DNA of 64,000 nucleotides from Burkholderiales bacterium (lineage in GTDB: Bacteria; Pseudomonadota; Gammaproteobacteria; Burkholderiales; Nitrosomonadaceae). Where the stretch lies: positions 62,001 through 126,000 of the forward strand of contig JACKLV010000011.1 in NCBI GenBank assembly GCA_024235755.1. The letters run 5' to 3'. The notes beneath the pieces are model-generated. The model was not told the origin of the DNA and did no database searches. It saw nothing but the letters and a program-made list of their open reading frames with translations. The position numbers were made by a program, and so were the translations under genes. Below, in pieces: positions 37,359 through 46,805 of this stretch; positions within the stretch are counted from its first letter, which is position 1, and each line of letters starts with the position of its first letter.

Positions 37359-37613
37359 ATGTTTTACATGGAAGATGCAGAAATTGCTTTAATGTTTTCC
37401 TTGCTGGCCATTCCAGTCGCGATCTGGTTGCAGCTATGGGTTAAAAACCGAAGGGAGAATCGTAGAAACATTTCAGGCGAAGAAGAATTTGAAAATACTG
37501 GGCGCGCCTTTTTTTCCATCATAGTTGAAGGAACAGCGATCATCGGCGGCTTAATTATGATCATTGTCGCTTCCGGCGGCGTAATTAAATATATCATTAA
37601 CTTTTATACATAA
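37359..37613 (+). CDS. Small two-span membrane protein, unrecognised
   Basis: An 84-residue protein with two hydrophobic helices (about residues 8-28 and 56-78). A basic, Asn-rich loop (KNRRENRRNISGEEEFENTGR) joins them. AAGAGG lies 7 nt before the ATG; a second ATG is at codon 4. It is followed by a strong terminator, which supports it as a real monocistronic gene. No family or function was recognised. Confidence 0.7.
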   Translation: MFYMEDAEIALMFSLLAIPVAIWLQLWVKNRRENRRNISGEEEFENTGRAFFSIIVEGTAIIGGLIMIIVASGGVIKYIINFYT

Positions 37614-37628
37614 AAATACACCCATCCG

Positions 37629-37676
37629 AAAAACCCGGCGCGTGAGCATATCAGCTTTCACAAGCCGGGGTTTTTT
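37629..37676. terminator. Bidirectional terminator between small membrane protein gene and topB
   Basis: AAAAACCCGGC pairs with GCCGGGGTTTTTT; only one extra G interrupts the pairing. Both strands end in a T-run, so it can stop the plus-strand gene and topB. Confidence 0.85.
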
Positions 37677-37717
37677 ATGCAATTCATTACAATTTTATTA
37701 CAGCTTTTTTACTACAG

Positions 37718-40240
37718 CTAAGATTCTTTGCTTGATCCTGTTGTGCGCTTGGTTTTTTTTGCCCCGGTTTCAGTATCTGCTTCCTTTGCAGCCGTTTTGG
37801 TTTTTTTCTGTTCAAATTCAAACCCAATTTTACCGTCAGAATTTCTGACAAGATACGCTGAAAAAGGCCTGCCTTTTTTGGAGATGAATTTTGTAAGCAA
37901 GTCCGTTTTTCCAGTCTCAAGCAGTTTCTTCACTTGTTCAGGATCAATAGGCCGGTCGAGAATAATCTTTCCCATTCTAAAACTACAAGAACGTGATGCG
38001 CCCACTGCATTTTCACATGTATAGTAAATACCATGTTCATATACCGCATGTTGGCACAAGGGGCATTTCCCAAGTGGCATTTGATTTGAGAAATCAACAG
38101 GCGCCTGATCTTCTTCGTCATTCCCAAAATCAAACCTCATATCAAAATCGTTTGTCAATTTGATATTAGCATTAAATAATCGCCCCATTTTGCTGCGAAA
38201 TCCCTGCAATGGGCCGACTTCTTTTTGCGTGATCAATGTTTCCATTTCTTCAATTTCGAACTGACGCCCCGCCAATATCTTCCAGACCGCAAAATCGCAT
38301 TGCTGGCATTTAAATTTTTTATAAGTCTCTTTTACCATCCCCCCGCATTTGGGACATGGCGATTTCAGCGTAGCGAAATCACCTTCAATCGTTTCACCAC
38401 GATGGGTTTTTGCCTGTTCGACGATATGTCGCGTCATTTCCGCAATTTTTTCCATGAAGGTAATACGTTTCAACTCACCTTTTTCGATTTGCCGCAACTG
38501 AAACTCCCAGTTTCCTGTCAATTCTGGTGAAATCAGTTCTGGAATTTTGAGGCCGCGCAACAACGTAATCAACGAAAATGCTTTTGCAGTTGGATGCAAC
38601 TCACGGCCGACCCTAAACAGATAATTTTCAGAAACCAATCCTTCGATGATTGCAGCACGCGTTGCGGGTGTCCCCAACCCTTTTTCACTCATTGCCGCAC
38701 GTAATTCTTCGTCTTCCACCAATTTGCCTGCGCCTTCCATGGCCGACAGCAACGTCGCTTCAGTGAATCTGGCGGGCGGACGCGTTTGATTGGCGATCAC
38801 CTTGACTTCTGTAGTTGTCACAGGTACATCAGGCTTTACCGCGATCAACGATGCACCGTCTTCCGCATTACCCTGCGCTGCCTTGCCATACACCGCCTGC
38901 CATCCCGGACTAACCATGACCTTGCCTTCGGTTTTAAATGGTTCATTTTCAACACGGGTAATACGCGTGGTAATCAAAAATTCTGCCGCAGGATAAAATA
39001 TCGCAATGAAACGCTTAGTTACCAGATCATAAAGCTTGGCCTCAGCTTCATTGAGTTTTTTTGGGTTGAGTAAAGTGGGAATAATGGCAAAATGATCAGA
39101 AATCTTGGCATTGTTAAAAATACGTTTATTGGGTTTTACCCAATTTGAGTTCAACACTTGTTTGGCGAACTCGCCGTAGGCGGTGTCTTCCAGATTAGCC
39201 ATGGTATCCTTTACCGTTGCAACATAATCCTCCGGCAAGGCACGCGAATCTGTTCGAGGATAGGTCAACACTTTATGCTTCTCATACAGTGCCTGCGCCA
39301 ACCCCAGTGTCGCCTTGGCCGAGAATCCAAAGCGACTGTTGGCATCTCGCTGCAGGCTGGTCAGATCATACAGTAACGGACAGGTTTCTTTGGATGGCTT
39401 GCTCTCCTCACCGACAACACCCGGTTTTCCTTCACACTTGACACGAATAGATTCAGCCTCTTCCCGATCCCAAATACGATCCGGCTTGAGCTCAGCATTT
39501 GTTTTATCTTTCTTGAATGTTTCATCAAACCATTTACCCAGATAACTGCCATTCTCAGCGGCAAACTCCCCTTGCACTTCCCAATAGTCTTTAGGTTTGA
39601 ATCTCTTGATTTTTTCTTCGCGCTCGACAAGAATTGCCAGCGTTGGTGTCTGCACGCGACCCACTGTTGTTTTATGAAAACCGCCTTCCTGGGAATTAAA
39701 AGCGGTCATGGCGCGCGTACCATTAATGCCGACCAGCCAGTCAGATTCTGAACGACTGACCGCTGCTTCCGCCAGAGACTGCACTTCGGAATTTTCCAAA
39801 AGACTTGCAAATCCCCCCCGGATAGCATCCGGCGTCATGGATTGCAACCAGAGCCGCTTAATCGGTTTCTTGCAATCGGCATGGCGAATGATATAGTTAA
39901 ATATCAGCTCACCTTCTCGCCCCGCATCACAAGCGTTGATAATAGTATCAACATCCTTACGTTTGATCAGTTTGCTTAGAAGCTTTAACCGGGCAGCAGT
40001 TTTCTCGATAGGATTCAAGTCAAAATGCGGCGGAATAACCGGCAGATTTGCAAAGCTCCACTTACCGCGCTTAACCTCGTATTCTTGAGGCACAACAAGT
40101 TCCAGCAAATGACCAACGGCCGAGGAAACAACATATTCGTCACTTTCGAAATAATCCGTATGCTTTGTGAAACCGCCCAAAGCACGGGTAATATCGGCAG
40201 CAACAGAAGGTTTCTCAGCAATAATCAGTGACTTACTCAT
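37718..40240 (-). CDS. topB: DNA topoisomerase III
   Basis: An 840-residue type IA topoisomerase. It opens with LIIAEKPSVAADIT (Toprim), then CDAGREGELI. The active-site tyrosine is in TYPRTDSR. The C-terminal part has two zinc-ribbon-like regions (CPKC...CQQC and CPLC...C...C). The tail is Lys/Thr-rich. It relaxes or decatenates single-stranded-containing DNA. AGGAG precedes the ATG. It follows smg and dprA in the position that topA occupies in enterobacteria, an arrangement known from other betaproteobacteria. Confidence 0.93.
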   Translation of the reverse strand: MSKSLIIAEKPSVAADITRALGGFTKHTDYFESDEYVVSSAVGHLLELVVPQEYEVKRGKWSFANLPVIPPHFDLNPIEKTAARLKLLSKLIKRKDVDTIINACDAGREGELIFNYIIRHADCKKPIKRLWLQSMTPDAIRGGFASLLENSEVQSLAEAAVSRSESDWLVGINGTRAMTAFNSQEGGFHKTTVGRVQTPTLAILVEREEKIKRFKPKDYWEVQGEFAAENGSYLGKWFDETFKKDKTNAELKPDRIWDREEAESIRVKCEGKPGVVGEESKPSKETCPLLYDLTSLQRDANSRFGFSAKATLGLAQALYEKHKVLTYPRTDSRALPEDYVATVKDTMANLEDTAYGEFAKQVLNSNWVKPNKRIFNNAKISDHFAIIPTLLNPKKLNEAEAKLYDLVTKRFIAIFYPAAEFLITTRITRVENEPFKTEGKVMVSPGWQAVYGKAAQGNAEDGASLIAVKPDVPVTTTEVKVIANQTRPPARFTEATLLSAMEGAGKLVEDEELRAAMSEKGLGTPATRAAIIEGLVSENYLFRVGRELHPTAKAFSLITLLRGLKIPELISPELTGNWEFQLRQIEKGELKRITFMEKIAEMTRHIVEQAKTHRGETIEGDFATLKSPCPKCGGMVKETYKKFKCQQCDFAVWKILAGRQFEIEEMETLITQKEVGPLQGFRSKMGRLFNANIKLTNDFDMRFDFGNDEEDQAPVDFSNQMPLGKCPLCQHAVYEHGIYYTCENAVGASRSCSFRMGKIILDRPIDPEQVKKLLETGKTDLLTKFISKKGRPFSAYLVRNSDGKIGFEFEQKKTKTAAKEADTETGAKKTKRTTGSSKES

Positions 40241-40415
40241 GACTTCTCCTCAAATTGCAAGAATCAGTCATTTTTATAACTACATTATCATCACACATAG
40301 ACCTGCTATGGCCTTCGCGGAAAACCAGATCGCTTTCCATAATCATACTGAACTCATGCATTACTGAAAAAACAAATTTCTCACATGAAATGACTGGCAA
40401 CATAAAAGCAAAAAC

Positions 40416-40874
40416 TTAATGCCTATAGTGCGAATCACTCACAATTAATAATTTTTCCAGCACGGCATCATCTGAAAGCTGGTTTTGTACCCACAGTTCT
40501 GTCAAAACAATCAATTTGATTTTATCCAGACTCGATGAGTCTTCGTCCATGGCAATAACACGATCAATCAACAACTCACGCTGCAATGGATTAATTATCT
40601 TCGCGTGCTCCAGAAAGATAATAAAACCACGTCCTTCTGTATCAATTTTTTCCATCTCGATCGTACTAAAGCAACGAAATGAGTCATTTTCCGCCAGGGA
40701 AGCAGGATAATTGCCAGTATCTTGACGGGCCAGTTCCGAAAGCCAATCTAACGCCTGATGAATCTCTTCGTCATCAAAACCGGCCAATACCAGTCTGCGC
40801 GTCAGCGTTTCTGAGTCAGGATAACTGCCTGAATCAAAATAATTCTCAAATAAATAGTACAATATATCAAACAT
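40416..40874 (-). CDS. smg: Smg family protein (DUF494)
   Basis: A 152-residue acidic, helical protein of the Smg/DUF494 family. It starts MFDILYYLFENYFD, followed by EEIHQALDWLSEL, EMEKIDTEGRGFI and a C-terminal KLIVLTELWVQ segment. The function is not established. It is conserved next to dprA/smf and a topoisomerase gene, as here. It is 143 nt downstream of topB's reading frame start region in opposite reading order, so transcription runs dprA, smg, topB only if the gaps are read through. Confidence 0.9.
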   Translation of the reverse strand: MFDILYYLFENYFDSGSYPDSETLTRRLVLAGFDDEEIHQALDWLSELARQDTGNYPASLAENDSFRCFSTIEMEKIDTEGRGFIIFLEHAKIINPLQRELLIDRVIAMDEDSSSLDKIKLIVLTELWVQNQLSDDAVLEKLLIVSDSHYRH

Positions 40875-41017
40875 TATATAATTTAAAAAAGTAATCTATG
40901 TTTACAGTAACACATCGACTCAGAAATCCGGCGCATCCGAGACTAAGTACAAAAAAATCAATTGTCCAAACTGCAACATAAAATAAAAATCCGAGTGCTT
41001 ATTTTTTATTATGGCAC

Positions 41018-42115
41018 TTACTTAACAATCCTTTGATAACACCCGCCAGGAAGACTGGCTATCTGGCCATCAAGTTCAAGCGTTAATAGCATGGCGGATA
41101 CAGACTCAACCGTCAAGCCACTACGCACACATAATGTATCCACATCAGCTACATCATGTCCCAAACATTTGAGCAGCCATGAATTTTCATCTGCCGATTC
41201 AGAACTTACAATATTATTCTCCTGCCGCTTTTGATCAATGGCAGGATAATTCAGTTCATCCAAAATATCCTGAGTACTTTCGACCAATTTTGCACCTTGT
41301 TTGATGAGCGCATGACACCCTTTTGACAGTGGAGAATGAATCGAGCCCGGTATAGCCAGCACTTCACGCCCCTGTTCTAGCGCCTGCTGCGCTGTAATCA
41401 ATGAACCGCTGCGCATGGCTGCTTCAACAACCAAGCAGCCCTGACTCATACCACTGATAATCCGGTTTCTTCTAGGAAAGTTTTTGCCGATAGCTGGAGT
41501 ACCGAGCGGCAATTCCGAAATTAATGCACCATCTTTCGCCAATTGATGCGCAAGTGGACGATTTCTTGCCGGATAAACAATATCGAGTCCAGTACCAACA
41601 ACAGCGATACTAGCCGCAGAACCACGCAGACCACCACGGTGCGCCGCGGTATCGATACCCAAAGCCATACCGCTGAGTATACAGATTCCGGCATTACTGA
41701 TTGATTCAGCAAAGGCCTCTGCGTTGGACAAACCCTGTGGTGTCGCATTGCGGCTACCTACTACCGCTAATGAAGATTTTTTCAAAAGCTCGCGCTTGCC
41801 CTTGAAATAGAGTAAGGGTGGAGGATCGGTAATATTCAGCAATTGCTTGGGATAATCATGATCGGCTAACGTAATAATCGAGTTTGCAGTGTCTTTCAGC
41901 CAGGTTAGTGCAGTTGCAACTTTATCTGGATCTGCGCCATTCTTAATATGTTTGGCAATCGGTTTTCTGACCACGCGCTCCAACGCTGTCGTGGGAGCAG
42001 ATAAAACTGCTTCTGGTGAACCGAAAGCAACTAACAATCTTCTTACAGATTCGTCGCCAACGCCTTGAATGAGGCAAAGTTGCAGCCAAGATTCAATATC
42101 GGTTGCATGTCTCAT
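41018..42115 (-). CDS. dprA: DNA-processing protein DprA/Smf
   Basis: A 365-residue protein from the ATG at 42115 (a TTG 42 nt further upstream is possible). The Rossmann-like DprA domain shows LAVVGSRNATPQG, LSGMALGIDTAAHRGGL, AVVGTGLDIVYPARN, NFPRRNRIISGMS and SGSLITAQQALEQGREVLAIPG. A C-terminal winged-helix-like segment follows. DprA loads RecA on incoming single-stranded DNA in natural transformation. The gene is full length. Confidence 0.94.
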   Translation of the reverse strand: MRHATDIESWLQLCLIQGVGDESVRRLLVAFGSPEAVLSAPTTALERVVRKPIAKHIKNGADPDKVATALTWLKDTANSIITLADHDYPKQLLNITDPPPLLYFKGKRELLKKSSLAVVGSRNATPQGLSNAEAFAESISNAGICILSGMALGIDTAAHRGGLRGSAASIAVVGTGLDIVYPARNRPLAHQLAKDGALISELPLGTPAIGKNFPRRNRIISGMSQGCLVVEAAMRSGSLITAQQALEQGREVLAIPGSIHSPLSKGCHALIKQGAKLVESTQDILDELNYPAIDQKRQENNIVSSESADENSWLLKCLGHDVADVDTLCVRSGLTVESVSAMLLTLELDGQIASLPGGCYQRIVK

Positions 42116-42243
42116 GTGTTTGGTGTTAGCGAAGTACCCGGCCCATTTGAAGATCAATAGCTTTAGTATTCCCGGAATAAAGATCGGCTGTCAAGCTTGA
42201 TGCAAAGCCATATAAAGCTTTTACGCGAGTACCGCCATAGCGG

Positions 42244-43281
42244 TTATGGATTCTTTACCGCATCCAGAATCTTGATAGTACCCGTGCTGCGAACAACGAG
42301 GGCATAAGACAATTGATCAAACACCCTGAAAACGAATACCAGCCCGGTCCGCTCTTCTGGCAACTCAACCATCTTCCCGTCAGGCAGGCGGGTTTGACTT
42401 CTACGATACACGGCGAGAACATGCCCCATTTCCATACCATCCAGCATACCTTTGTTCAGCGTAACAATCGAGCCCCTACTGATTTCGGTTACTCCACCAT
42501 ATACTGAGATTATGCGACCGTTGATCAAAGTTTCGGGCGCATGCGGTGCATAGTTATTAAAAATAAGTCCGGGCGCAGGAACCAGTCTGTCCCCTTTCAA
42601 AATTTCCTGTGTGGAATGTGTAATGACTGCCGTACTGATTTCATCAAACACTTTAACACTGGCATTGCCTAGATACTCCGCTTCAAATCCTATTACCCGA
42701 TTATTCTGGTCAGGGTCTTTTAACGCCTTGCCGGATCGAAATATCTGCCATGCCTTACCCAGGTTGTCAGGCATATTGGCAACATAAACTGTATTACCTG
42801 TGCTCAGCACAACTCGATTATCACTTGTACCCAGCAAATACGGCGCCAGCGCCAGACCGTCTTTTTCCACAACAAGCGGCTGGCTTAAGAATGGTTCAAT
42901 AACCGCAGCAGGAATACTGGGGATGGCCTTAGATCTAGCCTGATCAATGCGTATTTGCGGTGATAGCTTTACCGTCCTATGATCTGCCTTGCCTTGAATG
43001 AGTTGCAGTCGATTTCCCTGCAAGGTTTTTTGCAAAATTATCGTATCGCCCGGATAAATTTTATGTGGGTTTTTTAATTGATCACGATTAAGCCCCCAGA
43101 TTTCGGACCAGCGCCACGGCTCCTTCAGAAATCGTGCAGCAATATCCCAGAGTGTATCGCCTTTAACAACCTCGTACCGGCTCGGTACATCGCTTCTTAA
43201 CATGCTATTATCAACGGCGTTCGCAGACAAAGCAGTCAACAGACCGAGACACAGAACGATCGATATTATAAGCTTTTGCAT
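42244..43281 (-). CDS. LysM-domain periplasmic protein
   Basis: A 345-residue exported protein. A signal peptide (residues 1-22, ending SANA) is followed by one LysM domain (about 34-85; YEVVKGDTLWDIAARFL and NPHKIYPGDTI). A longer unclassified domain comes next. LysM binds peptidoglycan, so the protein should be periplasmic. Proteins of this type sit upstream of dprA in many betaproteobacteria. It is divergent from def across a 102-bp region. Confidence 0.88.
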   Translation of the reverse strand: MQKLIISIVLCLGLLTALSANAVDNSMLRSDVPSRYEVVKGDTLWDIAARFLKEPWRWSEIWGLNRDQLKNPHKIYPGDTIILQKTLQGNRLQLIQGKADHRTVKLSPQIRIDQARSKAIPSIPAAVIEPFLSQPLVVEKDGLALAPYLLGTSDNRVVLSTGNTVYVANMPDNLGKAWQIFRSGKALKDPDQNNRVIGFEAEYLGNASVKVFDEISTAVITHSTQEILKGDRLVPAPGLIFNNYAPHAPETLINGRIISVYGGVTEISRGSIVTLNKGMLDGMEMGHVLAVYRRSQTRLPDGKMVELPEERTGLVFVFRVFDQLSYALVVRSTGTIKILDAVKNP

Positions 43282-43383
43282 GAATAACCTCGGAGACAGA
43301 AAAGAATTTCAATGAGCACAGAATTACTTGTCAATGATACGGTCTATATAAACCGTTTGATTTGTTAAAATAGATAATTTTTT

Positions 43384-43887
43384 ATGGCTATTCTGAAAAT
43401 TTTACAATACCCCGATGAAAAACTTCATACCATAGCGGCGCCCGTCACCGAGGTGAATGACGGTACGCGCGCACTGATTCGGGATATGGCCGAAACAATG
43501 TACGCGGCCCCCGGCATCGGCCTAGCAGCAACTCAGGTGGATGTCCACGAACGCATCATTGTGCTTGACGTTTCTGAAGCTCATGACCAGTTACAGGTAT
43601 TGATCAATCCGGAAATCACGATGCGTAACGGCACATTCGAATACGAAGAAGGTTGTCTGTCGGTACCCGGCATTTTTGGTAAAGTCAAACGTTCCGAATC
43701 AATTACGGTTAAAGCTCTGAATGCCGAAGGCAAGACTTTCACACTCGATGCAACAGGACTGCTAGCTGTTTGCATTCAGCATGAAATGGATCATCTCGAA
43801 GGCAAAGTTTTCGTCGAATACTGGTCAAAATTCAAGCAATCCCGAATTTTAACAAAATTAAAAAAAAATCAACGCAGCGCTATGTAA
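43384..43887 (+). CDS. def: Peptide deformylase
   Basis: A 167-residue deformylase with the three metal-site motifs: GIGLAATQV, EEGCLSVPG (Cys ligand) and QHEMDHLEGK (two His ligands and the catalytic Glu). It removes the formyl group from nascent N-terminal Met. It is the first gene of the def-fmt-rsmB series. A near-palindromic segment CGGTCTATATAAACCG lies about 25 nt upstream. Confidence 0.96.
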   Translation: MAILKILQYPDEKLHTIAAPVTEVNDGTRALIRDMAETMYAAPGIGLAATQVDVHERIIVLDVSEAHDQLQVLINPEITMRNGTFEYEEGCLSVPGIFGKVKRSESITVKALNAEGKTFTLDATGLLAVCIQHEMDHLEGKVFVEYWSKFKQSRILTKLKKNQRSAM

Positions 43888-43966
43888 TAGCCTCTTCTCA
43901 GTCCGCGCCAGTTATGAATAGTATTCGGTCCTAGATGCAAAAAAATATAAAAAAACAATCTGTATC

Positions 43967-44923
43967 ATGAAAATCATTTTTGCAGGAACGCCGGTTTTTG
44001 CTGCGACCGCACTTAATGCGCTGATCACAGCAGGCTACGAAATCGTTCTGGTACTCACCCAGCCAGACCGGCCTGCTGGCAGAGGAATGAGAATGGCTGC
44101 CAGCGCCGTCAAACAAATCGCCGAAACGCATGGATTGACGATATTACAACCGCCCACGCTGAGGGATCCAGTGTGGCATGCATCAATCAGTCAGGCAAAC
44201 GCGGACGTCATGGTTGTTGCCGCTTACGGATTGATTCTGCCCGAGCCTGTACTGTCTATACCACATTGCGGCTGCCTCAACATTCATGCATCCCTGCTTC
44301 CTCGATGGCGAGGTGCGGCGCCTATTCAGCGAGCCATCCAGGCGGGAGACAAAGAAACGGGGATCACTATTATGCAAATGGATGCCGGACTGGATACCGG
44401 CGACATGCTGTTAAAAGAAAGCATATCCATATCCCCTGACGATACGGCCCAGACATTGCATGACAAATTATGTACATTAGGTGCACATGCCATTGTCAAC
44501 GCACTCGCCTTAATACAGCAGAAAAAACTGACTCCCATCAAACAGGAAGAATCGCAAGCCTGTTATGCAGCTAAAATCAAAAAAAATGAAGCGGGTATTA
44601 ACTGGCAACAATCAGCTGAAGAAATTGAACGAAAAATTCGCGCCTTTAATCCGGCTCCAGGCACCTTCACAACTTTTCAGGGAAACCAAATCAAAATTTG
44701 GCAGGCAAAAATCACTTCAGGACAACCCGACCAACCGGGAAAAATTATAGCAATAGAGCAGGGTGGCCTTATTGTTGCCTGTGGCTCAGGTTTGCTGCGG
44801 CTTGAGATCATTCAAAAACCGGGCGGAAAAAAATTGACTATAGCTGACTTTCTAGCCGGTTTTAAAATTGTTGCTGGCGATCATTTTAATTCCATCGAAA
44901 CAACTGCAACGACACATGATTAA
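43967..44923 (+). CDS. fmt: Methionyl-tRNA formyltransferase
   Basis: A 318-residue enzyme. It starts MKIIFAGTPVFAA, with the folate-binding SLLPRWRGAAPIQRAI region and the catalytic HASLLP and MDAGLDTGDML segments. It formylates Met-tRNA for initiation. It is 79 nt after def and its stop overlaps the start of rsmB by 8 nt. Confidence 0.96.
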   Translation: MKIIFAGTPVFAATALNALITAGYEIVLVLTQPDRPAGRGMRMAASAVKQIAETHGLTILQPPTLRDPVWHASISQANADVMVVAAYGLILPEPVLSIPHCGCLNIHASLLPRWRGAAPIQRAIQAGDKETGITIMQMDAGLDTGDMLLKESISISPDDTAQTLHDKLCTLGAHAIVNALALIQQKKLTPIKQEESQACYAAKIKKNEAGINWQQSAEEIERKIRAFNPAPGTFTTFQGNQIKIWQAKITSGQPDQPGKIIAIEQGGLIVACGSGLLRLEIIQKPGGKKLTIADFLAGFKIVAGDHFNSIETTATTHD

Positions 44924-46193
44924 AACACAGCTAATCACCGTTGCTGTTATTAACAATGTTTTGGGCGGCCGCAGCTTAACCCAAGTACTTCATGAATGCT
45001 GGCAAAAGCATGCAACGTTGTCTGGCCAGCAAAAAGGCGCCATCCAGGACTGCAGTTATGGTGTACTGCGTTTTTACGGACAATTGATCGAAATTCTGGC
45101 GACCTTGCTTACAAAAAAGCCACAAGATAAAAATATCTATTGTTTGTTGCTGATAGGTCTTTATCAGCTGATCTACAGCAAAACCCCGGCATACACAATC
45201 ATCAACCAGGCTGTCTCTGCCTCGCGTAAATTGTCACAAAACAAAAAAATACAAGGCTTGGTCAATGCTGTGCTGCGCAATTTTCTCCGGCAAAAATCTT
45301 CTCTGCTGACACAAGCTGAGGTAAAAGAGACTGGCCGTTATTCGCATCCGCAATGGTGGATCAACAGATTACGCACGCAATATCCGCAACAATACCGCGC
45401 CATCTTGGACACGAGCAATAAACGTCCTGCAATGACTTTACGTGTCAACCAGCGCAAAATCAGTGTAACCCGCTATCAGCAGCTACTCGCAGAGCATGGC
45501 ATGAAATCCACATGGATCTGGCACGGTGCTTTGCTGCTTGAAAAGCCGCTCAGTGTAGACGCATTGCCCGGATTCAATGAGGGAATGGTTTCCGTACAGG
45601 ATGCAGGCGCACAATTAGCGGCACCATTGCTCGATGCTCGTCATGGCATGCGCGTGCTTGACGCCTGCGCCGCACCCGGCGGGAAAAGCACGCATTTACT
45701 GGAACTGGCAGATATATCGTTAACGGTCTTGGATCAAGATAACGCCCGGCTTGCTCGAATCGAGCAAAACCTTGAGCGCTTGAGGGTGCATGCATCACAG
45801 GTCATTTGCGGAAACGCATCCGATCCGGATACCTGGTGGGATGGAAAATTATTTGACCGTATTCTCGCCGATGTACCTTGCTCTGCTTCAGGTGTTGTAT
45901 GCCGCCATCCCGATATTAAATGGCTTCGCCGTGAAACCGACCTGCAAAAATTAGCCTCGCAACAACAGATGATCCTACATGCCTTATGGCAAACTCTTGC
46001 TAGAAATGGTAAGTTGCTTTATGTAACCTGCTCCGTATTTATGGAAGAAAACAAATGGCTAATTCAACAATTTTTACAGCAACATACCGATGCACAGCCT
46101 GTATCTCTTTCCGAACCTGAACTCCAGGATGGTCAACTGCTGCCGGATAGTCGGCATGATGGTTTTTTTTATGCATTGCTGCACAAACTATAG
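44916..46193 (+). CDS. rsmB: 16S rRNA m5C967 methyltransferase RsmB
   Basis: A 425-residue protein from the ATG at 44916. The N-terminal NusB-like domain (about 1-145) is followed by a SAM methyltransferase domain. Key motifs are VQDAGAQLAAPLLD, VLDACAAPGGKSTHLLEL, ADVPCSASGV (catalytic PC) and YVTCSVF (second Cys). It methylates C967 of 16S rRNA. The start overlaps the fmt stop, implying coupling. Confidence 0.94.
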   Translation: MIKTQLITVAVINNVLGGRSLTQVLHECWQKHATLSGQQKGAIQDCSYGVLRFYGQLIEILATLLTKKPQDKNIYCLLLIGLYQLIYSKTPAYTIINQAVSASRKLSQNKKIQGLVNAVLRNFLRQKSSLLTQAEVKETGRYSHPQWWINRLRTQYPQQYRAILDTSNKRPAMTLRVNQRKISVTRYQQLLAEHGMKSTWIWHGALLLEKPLSVDALPGFNEGMVSVQDAGAQLAAPLLDARHGMRVLDACAAPGGKSTHLLELADISLTVLDQDNARLARIEQNLERLRVHASQVICGNASDPDTWWDGKLFDRILADVPCSASGVVCRHPDIKWLRRETDLQKLASQQQMILHALWQTLARNGKLLYVTCSVFMEENKWLIQQFLQQHTDAQPVSLSEPELQDGQLLPDSRHDGFFYALLHKL

Positions 46194-46199
46194 GCTGTC

Positions 46200-46805
46200 A
46201 TGAAATGGCGTAGATTCATCAACCTGGTTTTTATCAGCCTGCTATCCGCCGTATGTTTAGACACAGCAAGCGCTCAGCCCTACGGTAGCATTCAAGTACG
46301 CTCATTCAAGCTGACCGCAGTCGATGCCGGTTTTTCTGTCGATATCGATTCCACAATTGAATTGAACCCGACACTTGAACAGGCCCTGGAAAAAGGCATA
46401 GTACTGTATTTTGTAAACAAGTTCACGCTGGTTGAGCCCCGCTGGTACTGGTTCGATAAAGAAGTTGCGCGCATAAAAACACGAGTAGGTCTGCGTTATC
46501 ACGCACTGACACGGCGCTATATTCTCAGCGATAATACTTTCTCGAGAAATTACTCGACACTCAAAGACGCACTTGTTGCATTGCAGCGACTGCGCGACCA
46601 TCCATTAACAATTTATCATGAATTGAAACCCAACGTTCAGTACAACGCAACACTGAGGCTGTGGCTTGATTTGACACGTATGCCCAAACCCTTTCAAGTA
46701 GAGGCGCTTGGTTCCAGTGCCTGGAATCTGAGTTCTGACCGCTTGGAATGGCAAATGACGCTGCCCAAGCCCGATCAACCGTTTCAGCTATCTATTGAAC
46801 AATGA
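46200..46805 (+). CDS. DUF4390 domain exported protein
   Basis: A 201-residue protein with a signal peptide (residues 1-25, ending ASA-QP) and a beta-rich domain matching the DUF4390 family. Recognisable segments are VDIDSTIELNPTLEQALEKGI and FVNKFTLVEPRWYWFDK. Function unknown. The family is regularly found between rsmB and an NtrY-like kinase in betaproteobacteria. It overlaps the kinase start by 4 nt, so it may take part in the same signalling (inference). Confidence 0.85.
   Translation: MKWRRFINLVFISLLSAVCLDTASAQPYGSIQVRSFKLTAVDAGFSVDIDSTIELNPTLEQALEKGIVLYFVNKFTLVEPRWYWFDKEVARIKTRVGLRYHALTRRYILSDNTFSRNYSTLKDALVALQRLRDHPLTIYHELKPNVQYNATLRLWLDLTRMPKPFQVEALGSSAWNLSSDRLEWQMTLPKPDQPFQLSIEQ

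Noticed and set aside
43330..43380. Specific promoter for def
   Set aside because: A near-palindrome overlaps several possible -10 boxes and no unique -35/-10 pair could be chosen.
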